Part shown: piece after piece, positions 1-5,315 of the stretch
Layout: each line of letters starts with the position of its first letter
Position numbering within the stretch: the stretch's first letter is position 1
Origin: an uncultured Eubacteriales bacterium
GTDB taxonomy: Bacteria; Bacillota; Clostridia; Oscillospirales; Feifaniaceae
Assembly: GCA_902474785.1 (NCBI GenBank)
Contig: CABRXB010000061.1
Location: 1 to 6,760 of the forward strand
Direction: 5' to 3'
DNA: 6,760 bases
Notes under the pieces: generated by a model
What the model was told of the DNA's origin: nothing
Database searches by the model: none
Seen by the model: only the letters and a program-made list of their open reading frames with translations
Translations under genes and position numbers: made by a program

Positions 1-133
1 GATTGCCATGAAGCAGGGACGCCCCGTCAAAGAGGCCGCCTCGCTTGCGGTGGGCGACACCCTTGTTTTGCGCTTTGCCAAGGGGCAGGCGCAGGCGAGC
101 GTGACACAAATTGAAGAGACGGCCGCAAAATGA
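1..133 (+). CDS. xseA: Exodeoxyribonuclease VII large subunit, C-terminal tail (partial, 5' end outside window)
   Basis: Base 1 ends a split codon; from base 2 the frame reads 43 codons to a TGA at 131-133. The visible tail contains GRPVKEAASLAVGDTLVLRF followed by KGQAQASV. This fits the C-terminal end of XseA, where a GD-x-L-x-x-RF-x-x-G-x-A-x-A-x-V segment closes the protein. XseA is the catalytic large subunit of exonuclease VII, which degrades single-stranded DNA from both ends into oligonucleotides together with several copies of XseB. The call rests on this short motif plus the xseB gene immediately downstream, the standard arrangement. The catalytic and OB-fold parts lie off the left edge, so intactness cannot be judged. 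Confidence 0.85.
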   Translation, partial: IAMKQGRPVKEAASLAVGDTLVLRFAKGQAQASVTQIEETAAK

Positions 134-160
134 CAGGCCGCGACGGATTTGAAAAGAAAA

Positions 161-165
161 GGAGG
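161..165 (+). promoter_or_regulatory. Ribosome binding site that sets the xseB start
   Basis: GGAGG, preceded by an A-rich run, lies 9 nt before the ATG at 175. The in-frame ATG at 130, which overlaps the xseA stop as ATGA, has only a weak GAGA-like sequence upstream and would add 15 non-conserved, Arg/Lys-rich residues. The SD therefore favours 175 as the start. Confidence 0.8.
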
Positions 166-174
166 CGCTCTGGC

Positions 175-417
175 ATGAATCAGGAGCCCAACCAGGAGAA
201 CAATCTGGAGTTTGAAAAGGCGCTGGCCCGCCTGGAGGAGATCGTGCGCAAGCTTGAGGCAAACGACGCCACCCTCAGCCAGTCGCTGGAGCTGTTCGAA
301 GAGGGGGTTCGGCTGACGAACCATTGCAATGCGCTGCTCGACAAAGCCGAGCAGCAGGTCAGTATGCTGGTGCGTGGGGAGGACGGCGCAATGACGCCGG
401 TCCCCATGCCCGAGTGA
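175..417 (+). CDS. xseB: Exodeoxyribonuclease VII small subunit
   Basis: This 80-residue protein has the usual length of XseB (about 70-80 aa). Its family core is FEKALARLEEIVRKLE at residues 13-28, then LSQSLELFEEG at 34-44 and a second helix through about residue 65. Together these form the two-helix coiled-coil hairpin by which several XseB copies bind the XseA coiled coil in the cytoplasm. XseB is non-catalytic and completes exonuclease VII, which trims single-stranded DNA. The start at 175 is chosen from the GGAGG nine bases upstream; an alternative in-frame ATG at 130 would give 95 aa and overlap the xseA stop. The last ~12 residues (AMTPVPMPE end) are a low-complexity tail typical of the family. 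ispA follows after 10 nt, so co-translation is likely. Confidence 0.95.
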   Translation: MNQEPNQENNLEFEKALARLEEIVRKLEANDATLSQSLELFEEGVRLTNHCNALLDKAEQQVSMLVRGEDGAMTPVPMPE

Positions 418-427
418 GGGGAGCCAT

Positions 428-1330
428 ATGGACAACTGTGAAAGAGCCGCCCGCTTGACGGCGGAGATGGAGCGCGTCTCGGCGCTGCTCGAGAGCTATT
501 TGGAGCGTGTGATTCCAAGCGAAGGGCTGCCGCAGCAGACGGTGGCCAATGCCATGCGCTACAGTCTGCTGGGGGGAGGCAAGCGCATTCGCCCTTTTTT
601 GCTGCTGGCGTGTCACCGCATGTGCAAGGGGGAGGAGCGGCAGGCGCTGCCGCTTGCCGCCGCCCTTGAGATGATCCACACCTATTCGCTCATCCACGAC
701 GATTTGCCCTGTATGGACAACGACGACTATCGTCGCGGCCGACCCACGAATCACAAGGTCTTTGGCGAGACCATGGCTGTGCTGGCGGGCGACGGGCTGC
801 TGACGGCAGCCTTCGAGACGGCGCTTAGCGCCGATCTTGCGCCACAGCGTCTGCTTGGCGCCGTGCGGGAGTTGGGTCGGGCGGCCGGGCTCTATGGGAT
901 GCTGGGCGGCCAGTCCATCGACGTGGAGAGCGAGAAAAACCAAAAGCCCTTGGACGAAGAGCAAATGGCGCAGATGTACGCCATGAAGACGGGGGCTCTG
1001 CTCAGCGGGGCCTGCCGCATCGGATTTGTGGCGGCAGGCGTGGAGGACGAGCGGCTTGAGGCTGTGACCGTCTATGCAAGGGAAATCGGGCTGACCTTTC
1101 AAATCGTCGACGACATGCTCGACAGAGTGGGAGAGTTTGAAGCCCTGGGAAAGCCCATCGGCAGCGACGAGAAGAACAACAAGACCACGTTTGCCACGCT
1201 CTACTCCATTGAGCAGTGCCGCCTTTTGGCGCAGCAGCACACGCAGGCTGCAATTGAGGCCACCAGCAACCTGCCGGACAGCGAGCTGCTGGTGGCGCTG
1301 GCGGAGTTTTTGCTCCACCGCAACAAGTGA
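428..1330 (+). CDS. ispA: Polyprenyl (probably farnesyl) diphosphate synthase
   Basis: This 300-residue trans-isoprenyl diphosphate synthase has the usual IspA length. It condenses isopentenyl diphosphate with allylic diphosphates to make geranyl/farnesyl diphosphate for undecaprenyl, quinone and related lipids. Visible motifs are GGGKRIRP (49-56), which binds IPP; the first Asp-rich motif DDLPCMD (91-97), followed by RRGRP; GGQSIDV (160-166); KTG (187-189); and the second Asp-rich motif DDMLD (228-232), followed by GKPIGSDEKN. Y86 and S87 sit five and four residues before the first Asp. With the two-residue insertion in the first motif, this is the pattern of bacterial type II farnesyl synthases rather than longer-chain enzymes, so C15 product is inferred. 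An SD-like GAGGGGAG overlaps the xseB stop. A structured gap and a terminator follow. Confidence 0.95.
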   Translation: MDNCERAARLTAEMERVSALLESYLERVIPSEGLPQQTVANAMRYSLLGGGKRIRPFLLLACHRMCKGEERQALPLAAALEMIHTYSLIHDDLPCMDNDDYRRGRPTNHKVFGETMAVLAGDGLLTAAFETALSADLAPQRLLGAVRELGRAAGLYGMLGGQSIDVESEKNQKPLDEEQMAQMYAMKTGALLSGACRIGFVAAGVEDERLEAVTVYAREIGLTFQIVDDMLDRVGEFEALGKPIGSDEKNNKTTFATLYSIEQCRLLAQQHTQAAIEATSNLPDSELLVALAEFLLHRNK

Positions 1331-1351
1331 GCCGCCTGGCGCCGTTTGCAG

Positions 1352-1378
1352 CAGGCGAATAAGGCGCTTATACGCCTG
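1352..1378. repeat. 27-nt imperfect palindrome after ispA
   Basis: CAGGCG (1352-1357) pairs with CGCCTG (1373-1378), and ATAAG (1359-1363) pairs with CTTAT (1367-1371). A single A·A mismatch separates the two stems and the loop is GCG (1364-1366). The total is 11 bp over 27 nt. There is no T-run directly after it, so it is not a standard intrinsic terminator. It could be an RNA 3'-end or stability hairpin, or a protein site on DNA. A second copy of CGCCTG at 1333-1338 could compete for the same left arm. Confidence 0.65.
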
Positions 1379-1408
1379 TGGACAATTGCCGTTTTCTGCA
1401 CCACTTGG

Positions 1409-1446
1409 CAGGGGGCAGAGCCGTGTGGCCCTGCCCCCTGTTTTTT
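1409..1446 (+). terminator. Strong intrinsic terminator of the xseA-xseB-ispA unit
   Basis: CAGGGGGCAG (1409-1418) is perfectly complementary to CTGCCCCCTG (1431-1440). After one A·C mismatch, GCC (1420-1422) pairs with GGC (1427-1429), closing a GTGT loop. T6 follows at once (1441-1446). A G+C-rich perfect 10-bp stem with an immediate T-run is the standard Rho-independent form. It lies 78 nt after the ispA stop and should end the upstream transcript. Confidence 0.9.
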
Positions 1447-1454
1447 GTGTGTAA

Positions 1455-1475
1455 AGCCATATTCCTTGTATGGCT
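1455..1475. repeat. 21-bp inverted repeat, possible operator
   Basis: AGCCATA (1455-1461) and TATGGCT (1469-1475) are perfect 7-bp inverted arms around a 7-nt spacer (TTCCTTG). It sits just after the ispA terminator and about 70 nt upstream of the -35 region of the predicted dxs promoter. The size and symmetry suit a dimeric regulator's binding site, but I do not recognise it as any named operator, and a chance occurrence is possible. Confidence 0.4.
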
Positions 1476-1543
1476 GATGGGCGTATCGTGGAAAAGTTCC
1501 ATGCATAATTACAAAAATATTCAGCAAAACTATGCAAAAGACA

Positions 1544-1572
1544 TTGCACAAGTGGGAAAATACTGCTATAAT
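1544..1572 (+). promoter_or_regulatory. Predicted sigma-A-type promoter for the dxs-tlyA-nadK-argR-recN unit
   Basis: The -10 hexamer is a perfect TATAAT (1567-1572) preceded by TG-C (1564-1566), an extended -10. A weak -35, TTGCAC (1544-1549), stands exactly 17 bp upstream. The preceding 1501-1543 is A+T-rich with A-tracts at 1513-1517, 1526-1529 and 1536-1539, reminiscent of an UP element. Initiation is expected near A1578/A1579. It is the best promoter in the window and lies upstream of the second gene block. A small inverted repeat (TGCAA 1533-1537 / TTGCA 1544-1548) overlaps the -35. Confidence 0.8.
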
Positions 1573-1584
1573 CACAGAAAAAGA

Positions 1585-1618
1585 ACAAAAAGGGTAGCCG
1601 GGCGGCTGCCTTTTTTGT
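1585..1618 (+). terminator. Terminator-like hairpin directly downstream of the dxs promoter
   Basis: GGTAGCC (1593-1599) pairs with GGCTGCC (1604-1610), with one T·G wobble and a GGGC loop. The flanking A-tract and T-tract extend pairing to 15 bp (1585-1599 with 1604-1618), and T6 lies at 1611-1616. On the + strand this is a good intrinsic terminator. Because the left flank is A-rich, it also reads as one on the - strand (stem followed by CTTTTTG). If initiation is near 1578, termination here would release an RNA of only about 38 nt. It could be an attenuator, a backstop for read-through from ispA, or a terminator of antisense transcription; the sequence does not decide. Confidence 0.7.
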
Positions 1619-1683
1619 CTGGTATCTTATAAAATGTTTACACCTGCTTCGGCGCGAGCCTGGCAGCCGGTTTGATTGATGGA

Positions 1684-1688
1684 AAGGA
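1684..1688 (+). promoter_or_regulatory. Ribosome binding site supporting the dxs start at 1700
   Basis: AAGGA within GGAAAGGA (1681-1688) lies 11 nt before ATG 1700, a slightly long spacing. The earlier in-frame TTG (1676) and ATG (1679) have no SD-like sequence upstream, and the SD itself falls inside that longer frame. Family alignment also starts at 1700. Confidence 0.65.
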
Positions 1689-1699
1689 TTCATATACCA

Positions 1700-3631
1700 A
1701 TGTCCATACTTGAAACGATACACTCGCCGCTCGATGTCAAGCGTCTTACCGTCTTTGAGCAGGAGACGCTGTGTGAGGAGCTGCGCGAGCAGATTCTATA
1801 CACAGTCTCCCGCAACGGAGGTCATCTCTCCTCCAATTTGGGCGCCGTTGAGCTCACCGTGGCGCTGCACGCCTGCTTTGAGCCGCCGGTCGACAAGCTG
1901 GTGTTCGACGTGGGGCATCAGTGCTATGCCCACAAGCTGCTGACTGGCAGAAAAGACCGTTTTCACACGCTGCGTCAGTTTGGCGGGCTCTCAGGCTTTC
2001 CCCGTCCGGATGAGAGCGATTGCGACGCCTTTCACGCAGGCCACAGCAGCACCGCGCTGTCGGCCGGTGCCGGCATTGCCGCCGGACTGCGGCTGGGGGA
2101 TCAGCCGGGCTACACCGTCGCCGTGGTGGGCGACGGCGCCATGACAGGGGGCCTTGCCTTTGAGGGCCTCAACAACGCCGCCGAAGCCGGTCGCCTGCTT
2201 GTGGTGCTCAACGACAACGACAACTCCATCTCCAAAAACGTGGGCTCGCTGGCCCGTTACCTGTCGGCAATGACCTCCAATCCGATCTACTTTAAACTCA
2301 AGGACGACACGCGCCGCATCGTGCAAAGCGTGCCGGTGGTGGGGCAGCCCGTCTACAAGCTGGTCAGCGTCAGCAAGCGCATGGCAAAAGACGCGCTGAC
2401 CGCCAGCAACCTTTTTGAGAGCCTGGGATTCGACTACTATGGCCCGATCGACGGTCACGACATCAAAACCATGATCGACGTCTTTCGGCGCGCGCGCCAG
2501 GTTGGAAAGCCGGCGCTCGTGCACGTCAAGACTGTTAAGGGCAAGGGCGTGCCCTATGCGCAAAAAAACCCGAGCCTCTACCACGGTGTCTCTCCCTTTG
2601 ACGCAAAGACGGGAAAAATCCCCGCGCACGCGCCCTGCTTTTGCGATGTCTTTGGCGAGACGATGGTAAATCTCGCACAAGAGCGCAGCGACCTTGTGGC
2701 CATCACCGCCGCCATGACCGACGGGGTTGGCCTTACCGCCTTTGCAAAGACATATCCCGACCGCTTTTTTGATGTGGGCATTGCCGAGCAGCATGCCGTC
2801 ACCTTCGCCGCTGGGCTTGCCAGCGCGGGACAGCGTCCTGTGGTCGCGGTCTACTCGACCTTTTTGCAGCGCGCCTACGACCAGATTGTGCACGATGTGG
2901 CGCTGCCAAATCTCCCGGTGGTGCTTGCCATCGACCGGGCCGGCATCGTCGGCGAGGATGGCGACACCCATCAGGGACTTTTCGACGCCGCCTTTTTGAG
3001 CGCCATTCCCAACATGACCGTCTATTCCCCCGCAGATCATGCGGGGCTTTCCCGCTGCCTGAAGCTGGCGCTTGACGCGGCCACGCCCCAGGCGGTGCGC
3101 TACCCGAGGGGAGGCCAGCCGACGTTGCCCGCCGGCCGCCGCCTTGAAACCATGACGGTGTATGAGGACTTTGCGCGCCGCGACAATTTGCCCCAGCTTG
3201 CCATGTTTGACGCCAAAGGCGCCCAAGACAACCTCTCCGGCAGCGCGCAGGCGGATCTTGTTATGATCACCTATGGCCGCATGGCGGGGGTGTGTCTTGA
3301 AGCGGCCAAGCAACTGCAAGAGCAGGGGATTTGCGCGACCGTCGTCGGCCTTGAGCGCATTCACCCTGTTGACTTTGACGAGCTCATCCCCCTTCTTTCA
3401 AAGAAGGCGCTCTTTGTGGAGGAGGGCATTGAGACGGGCGGCATCGGCCAGCAGGTGCTGTTGCGCCTGCTTCAACTGGGCGTATGCCGGGCGGTCGACC
3501 TTGTGGCCGTGCGCGACCGTTTTGTGCCGCATGGAACGGCGCAGGAGCTGCTTTCCCTGTGCGGGCTCGATGCGACCGGCATTGCAGCGCGCGCAACGGC
3601 GCTGCTGCAAAGAGGAGAGGGCCATGAGTGA
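1700..3631 (+). CDS. dxs: 1-deoxy-D-xylulose-5-phosphate synthase
   Basis: This 643-residue, TPP-dependent transketolase-like enzyme condenses pyruvate with glyceraldehyde 3-phosphate to DXP, the entry and usually rate-limiting step of the MEP isoprenoid pathway (and a precursor for thiamine and pyridoxal). Visible features are FDVGHQCYAHKLLTGR (69-84); the TPP/Mg motif GDG (144-146) to NDN (171-173); H42, equivalent to E. coli H49; catalytic E363 in AEQH; YSTFLQRAYDQ (385-395); DRAGIVGEDGDTHQG (412-426), with R413, D420 and H424 equivalent to E. coli R420, D427 and H431; and YPRG (468-471). After NDN the usual EMSIS reads DNSIS. The stretch between YPRG and the C-terminal domain (471-519) looks about 20 residues longer than in E. 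coli. The start at 1700 is chosen because MSILETIHSPLDVKRL aligns with family N-termini. The end overlaps tlyA by 8 nt. Confidence 0.96.
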   Translation: MSILETIHSPLDVKRLTVFEQETLCEELREQILYTVSRNGGHLSSNLGAVELTVALHACFEPPVDKLVFDVGHQCYAHKLLTGRKDRFHTLRQFGGLSGFPRPDESDCDAFHAGHSSTALSAGAGIAAGLRLGDQPGYTVAVVGDGAMTGGLAFEGLNNAAEAGRLLVVLNDNDNSISKNVGSLARYLSAMTSNPIYFKLKDDTRRIVQSVPVVGQPVYKLVSVSKRMAKDALTASNLFESLGFDYYGPIDGHDIKTMIDVFRRARQVGKPALVHVKTVKGKGVPYAQKNPSLYHGVSPFDAKTGKIPAHAPCFCDVFGETMVNLAQERSDLVAITAAMTDGVGLTAFAKTYPDRFFDVGIAEQHAVTFAAGLASAGQRPVVAVYSTFLQRAYDQIVHDVALPNLPVVLAIDRAGIVGEDGDTHQGLFDAAFLSAIPNMTVYSPADHAGLSRCLKLALDAATPQAVRYPRGGQPTLPAGRRLETMTVYEDFARRDNLPQLAMFDAKGAQDNLSGSAQADLVMITYGRMAGVCLEAAKQLQEQGICATVVGLERIHPVDFDELIPLLSKKALFVEEGIETGGIGQQVLLRLLQLGVCRAVDLVAVRDRFVPHGTAQELLSLCGLDATGIAARATALLQRGEGHE

Positions 3632-4439
3632 AAAAGTGCGTCTTGACGTGCTGCTGGTGCAGCGCGGCCTTGTGGAGAGCAGGGAGAAGGCAAAGGCTGT
3701 GATCATGGGGGGCCATGTGCTGCTGGAGGGCGACCGTGAGGACAAGCCCGGCCGCATGGTGTCGCAGGACGCGGCAGTGGAGCTGCGAAGTTATGAGAAA
3801 AAATATGTCAGCCGTGGGGGATATAAGCTCGAAAAGGCGCTTGCTGAATTTCCCATCTCCTTGAACGGCGCAATTTGTGTCGACGCCGGCGCCTCCACAG
3901 GCGGGTTCACCGACTGTATGCTGCAAAACGGCGCGGCAAAGGTCTACGCTGTCGACGTGGGGTACGGCCAGCTTGCCTGGTCGCTGCGCACCGACGGCAG
4001 AGTGGTGTGCCTTGAGCGCACCAATGTGCGCTATCTCAGCGCCGAGCAGGTGCCGGATCCTGTGGACTTTGTCTCCATCGACGTCTCCTTCATCTCGTTG
4101 GCCCTGGTGCTGCCGCCGCTTGCGGCGCTGCTGAAGGAGGGTGGGCAGATGGTGGCCCTTGTCAAACCGCAGTTTGAGGCCGGTAAGGAAAAGGTGGGCA
4201 AAAAGGGCGTGGTGAAAGAGCCCGCCGTCCACTGTGAGGTGCTTGAAAAAGTGTGCGGGATTGCCGAGGGGCTTGACCTTGCGGTGATGGGGCTCACCCA
4301 CTCGCCCATCAAGGGGCCGGAGGGCAACATCGAATTTCTGGCCTACCTCAAAAAAGGCGCGCAGCAGCAGCAGCGACCCGATGTCGCCGCGCTGGTGCAG
4401 ACCGCCCACACGTCGCTCAATGCGACAAAAGCGCAATAA
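3624..4439 (+). CDS. tlyA: TlyA-family rRNA 2'-O-methyltransferase (S4 domain + FtsJ-like domain)
   Basis: This 271-residue protein has an N-terminal S4 RNA-binding domain (about residues 5-60, starting RLDVLLVQRGLVESREKA) and a Rossmann SAM-dependent methyltransferase domain. The SAM loop is DAGASTGGFTD (87-97). K68, D153, K181 and E237 match the K-D-K-E tetrad of M. tuberculosis TlyA almost residue for residue. Known TlyA enzymes 2'-O-methylate 23S rRNA C1920 and, in one subtype, also 16S C1409, which affects capreomycin/viomycin sensitivity. Which subtype this is cannot be told here. Older annotations call such proteins hemolysins; the motifs support rRNA modification. AGGAG (3613-3617) lies 6 nt before the ATG, inside the dxs end, and the 8-nt overlap implies translational coupling. 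A Gln run (247-250) marks a weakly conserved C-terminal tail. Confidence 0.93.
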   Translation: MSEKVRLDVLLVQRGLVESREKAKAVIMGGHVLLEGDREDKPGRMVSQDAAVELRSYEKKYVSRGGYKLEKALAEFPISLNGAICVDAGASTGGFTDCMLQNGAAKVYAVDVGYGQLAWSLRTDGRVVCLERTNVRYLSAEQVPDPVDFVSIDVSFISLALVLPPLAALLKEGGQMVALVKPQFEAGKEKVGKKGVVKEPAVHCEVLEKVCGIAEGLDLAVMGLTHSPIKGPEGNIEFLAYLKKGAQQQQRPDVAALVQTAHTSLNATKAQ

Positions 4440-4451
4440 GGAGCCGCAAGT

Positions 4452-5315
4452 ATGAAGATGACCATCAGCCCAAGCCTTGCCAAAGACGCGGGGCTGGCAC
4501 TCTCCCGCGAGATTGCCGCGCTGTTTCTCGAGTGGGGGGCAACCGTCTTTGTGGACGAAAAGACCGGTGCGTTTTACCAGGGCCTGCCCGTGGTTTGCGC
4601 CGAACAAAACCGCTGCTTCGAGGGGGCGGATTTTGCCATCTCAGTGGGGGGCGACGGCACCTTTTTGAAAACGGCGCACCTTGCCACGCCCCACGGCGTG
4701 CCGGTGCTGGGCGTCAACAAAGGCACGGTGGGCTTGGAGCCAGACGAGCTTCATGAGCTGCGCCGCCTGCTGACGGGGGAATTCAAGATCGAGCAGCGCA
4801 TGATGTTACAGGCCAGAGTGCGGCGCGGCCGCCGCACACCTTATACGGGCGTTGCCGTCAACGACATCTCGGTGCATCGCGGCGCCTCCACGCGCCTGCT
4901 GCATGTGCAGGTGGCATCGGACGGGAGCTTCATCCACCGCTACAGAGGCGACGGCATCATCGTCTCCACGCCGACCGGCTCCACCGCCTATGCGCTCTCG
5001 GCCGGCGGTCCCATCATCGACCCGCGCAGCAACTGTATCGAGGTGGTGCCGGTTGCGGCGCACACGCTTGGCATTCGCCCCACCATCTTTCACAGCAACG
5101 CGCGCATCACCGTGACGCCACTCATTGAAGAGGGGCGCGACGCCACGCTGCTGGCCGACGGCGCGGCCGGGTTTTTGCTGCTCCCCGGCGACGTGGTGCA
5201 CATCCGCCGCGACCGCACGCCGGTTCTCGTTGTCCGCATGAAGCCGGACAGTTTTTATGAGGTTGTCAGAAGTAAATTACAGGAGGGAGAAGGACATGAA
5301 GCTCAAACGACATGA
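4452..5315 (+). CDS. nadK: NAD kinase
   Basis: This 287-residue enzyme is the cytoplasmic ATP- or polyphosphate-dependent kinase that converts NAD to NADP. Motifs are the catalytic GGDGT (66-70) in SVGGDGTFLKT, ND (137-138) in VNDISVHRG, GDGII (166-170) and the family signature TPTGSTAYALSAGGPI (173-188). The usual G-x-N-x-G-x-x-G-F-L-x-E-(L)EPDEL segment here reads GVNKGTVG (87-94) followed directly by LEPDEL. About four residues, including the Phe that lines the NAD pocket in Listeria NADK1, therefore appear to be missing. The flanking frame is intact and the remaining motifs look functional, so I still call it nadK. AAGGAG (4438-4443) overlaps the tlyA stop, 8 nt before the ATG. The 3' end overlaps argR by 20 nt and encodes argR's SD. 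Confidence 0.94.
   Translation: MKMTISPSLAKDAGLALSREIAALFLEWGATVFVDEKTGAFYQGLPVVCAEQNRCFEGADFAISVGGDGTFLKTAHLATPHGVPVLGVNKGTVGLEPDELHELRRLLTGEFKIEQRMMLQARVRRGRRTPYTGVAVNDISVHRGASTRLLHVQVASDGSFIHRYRGDGIIVSTPTGSTAYALSAGGPIIDPRSNCIEVVPVAAHTLGIRPTIFHSNARITVTPLIEEGRDATLLADGAAGFLLLPGDVVHIRRDRTPVLVVRMKPDSFYEVVRSKLQEGEGHEAQTT
5281..5286 (+). promoter_or_regulatory. Consensus ribosome binding site for argR, inside nadK
   Basis: A perfect AGGAGG lies 9 nt before ATG 5296 and within the nadK coding end. It decides the argR start over the upstream in-frame ATG at 5257, which would add 13 residues without family similarity. Confidence 0.85.

Larger units (their letters stand above)
1331..1699 (+). other. 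Non-coding, structured gap between ispA and dxs
   Basis: These 369 bp separate two genes that adjoin closely in many relatives. No reading frame here has an SD plus family-like sequence. From left to right the gap holds an imperfect palindrome (1352-1378), an intrinsic terminator (1409-1446), a 7-bp inverted repeat (1455-1475), an A+T-rich stretch (about 1501-1543), a sigma-A-type promoter (1544-1572), a terminator-like hairpin (1585-1618) and a leader to the dxs start. Base composition shifts from G+C-rich to A+T-rich near 1441-1640, as expected for promoter DNA. I looked for a THI-box (TPP riboswitch), because DXS uses TPP, and saw none. Confidence 0.8.

Noticed and set aside
130..174. Upstream xseB start at ATG 130 (ATGA overlap with xseA).
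   Set aside because: Weak SD and a 15-residue non-conserved extension; ATG 175 has GGAGG at 9 nt and fits family length.
1377..1385. TGTGGACAA, one mismatch from the reverse complement of a DnaA box.
   Set aside because: A single imperfect site; no cluster of boxes, A+T-rich unwinding element or dnaA/dnaN nearby, so no origin is supported.
1501..1523. TGCATAAT...ATATTCAG as a possible ARG box for ArgR autoregulation of the dxs-argR unit.
   Set aside because: Only one half (ATTCA) matches the ARG-box half-site; the other half reads TGCAT instead of TGAAT and the spacing is poor. Too weak to call.
1378..1632. A + strand open frame of 84 codons in the ispA-dxs gap, with an internal ATG at 1501 giving 43 residues.
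   Set aside because: It has no SD, runs through the terminator, the promoter and the second hairpin, and its composition follows those elements. No recognisable protein features.
1628..1633. TATAAA as a second -10 element nearer to dxs.
   Set aside because: No -35-like hexamer at 16-18 bp upstream (that region is the hairpin arm and T-run), and no TG extension.
1579..1699. TPP riboswitch or other known riboswitch in the dxs leader.
   Set aside because: The leader lacks the THI-box core (CUGAGA and its partner segments), is short, and half of it is the terminator hairpin. No other class was recognised.
4355..4375. CAG-rich microsatellite in tlyA (four Gln codons).
   Set aside because: Only four repeat units in a poorly conserved C-terminal tail; not enough to suggest phase variation.
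359..4607. Three long - strand open frames lying almost end to end (359-1723, 1991-3364, 3384-4607; 454, 457 and 407 codons).
   Set aside because: Each lies in exact antisense codon register with ispA, dxs or tlyA. In that register antisense stops need sense TTA, CTA or TCA codons, which are rare in G+C-rich genes. The translations show no family motifs, while the sense frames encode clear, complete proteins.
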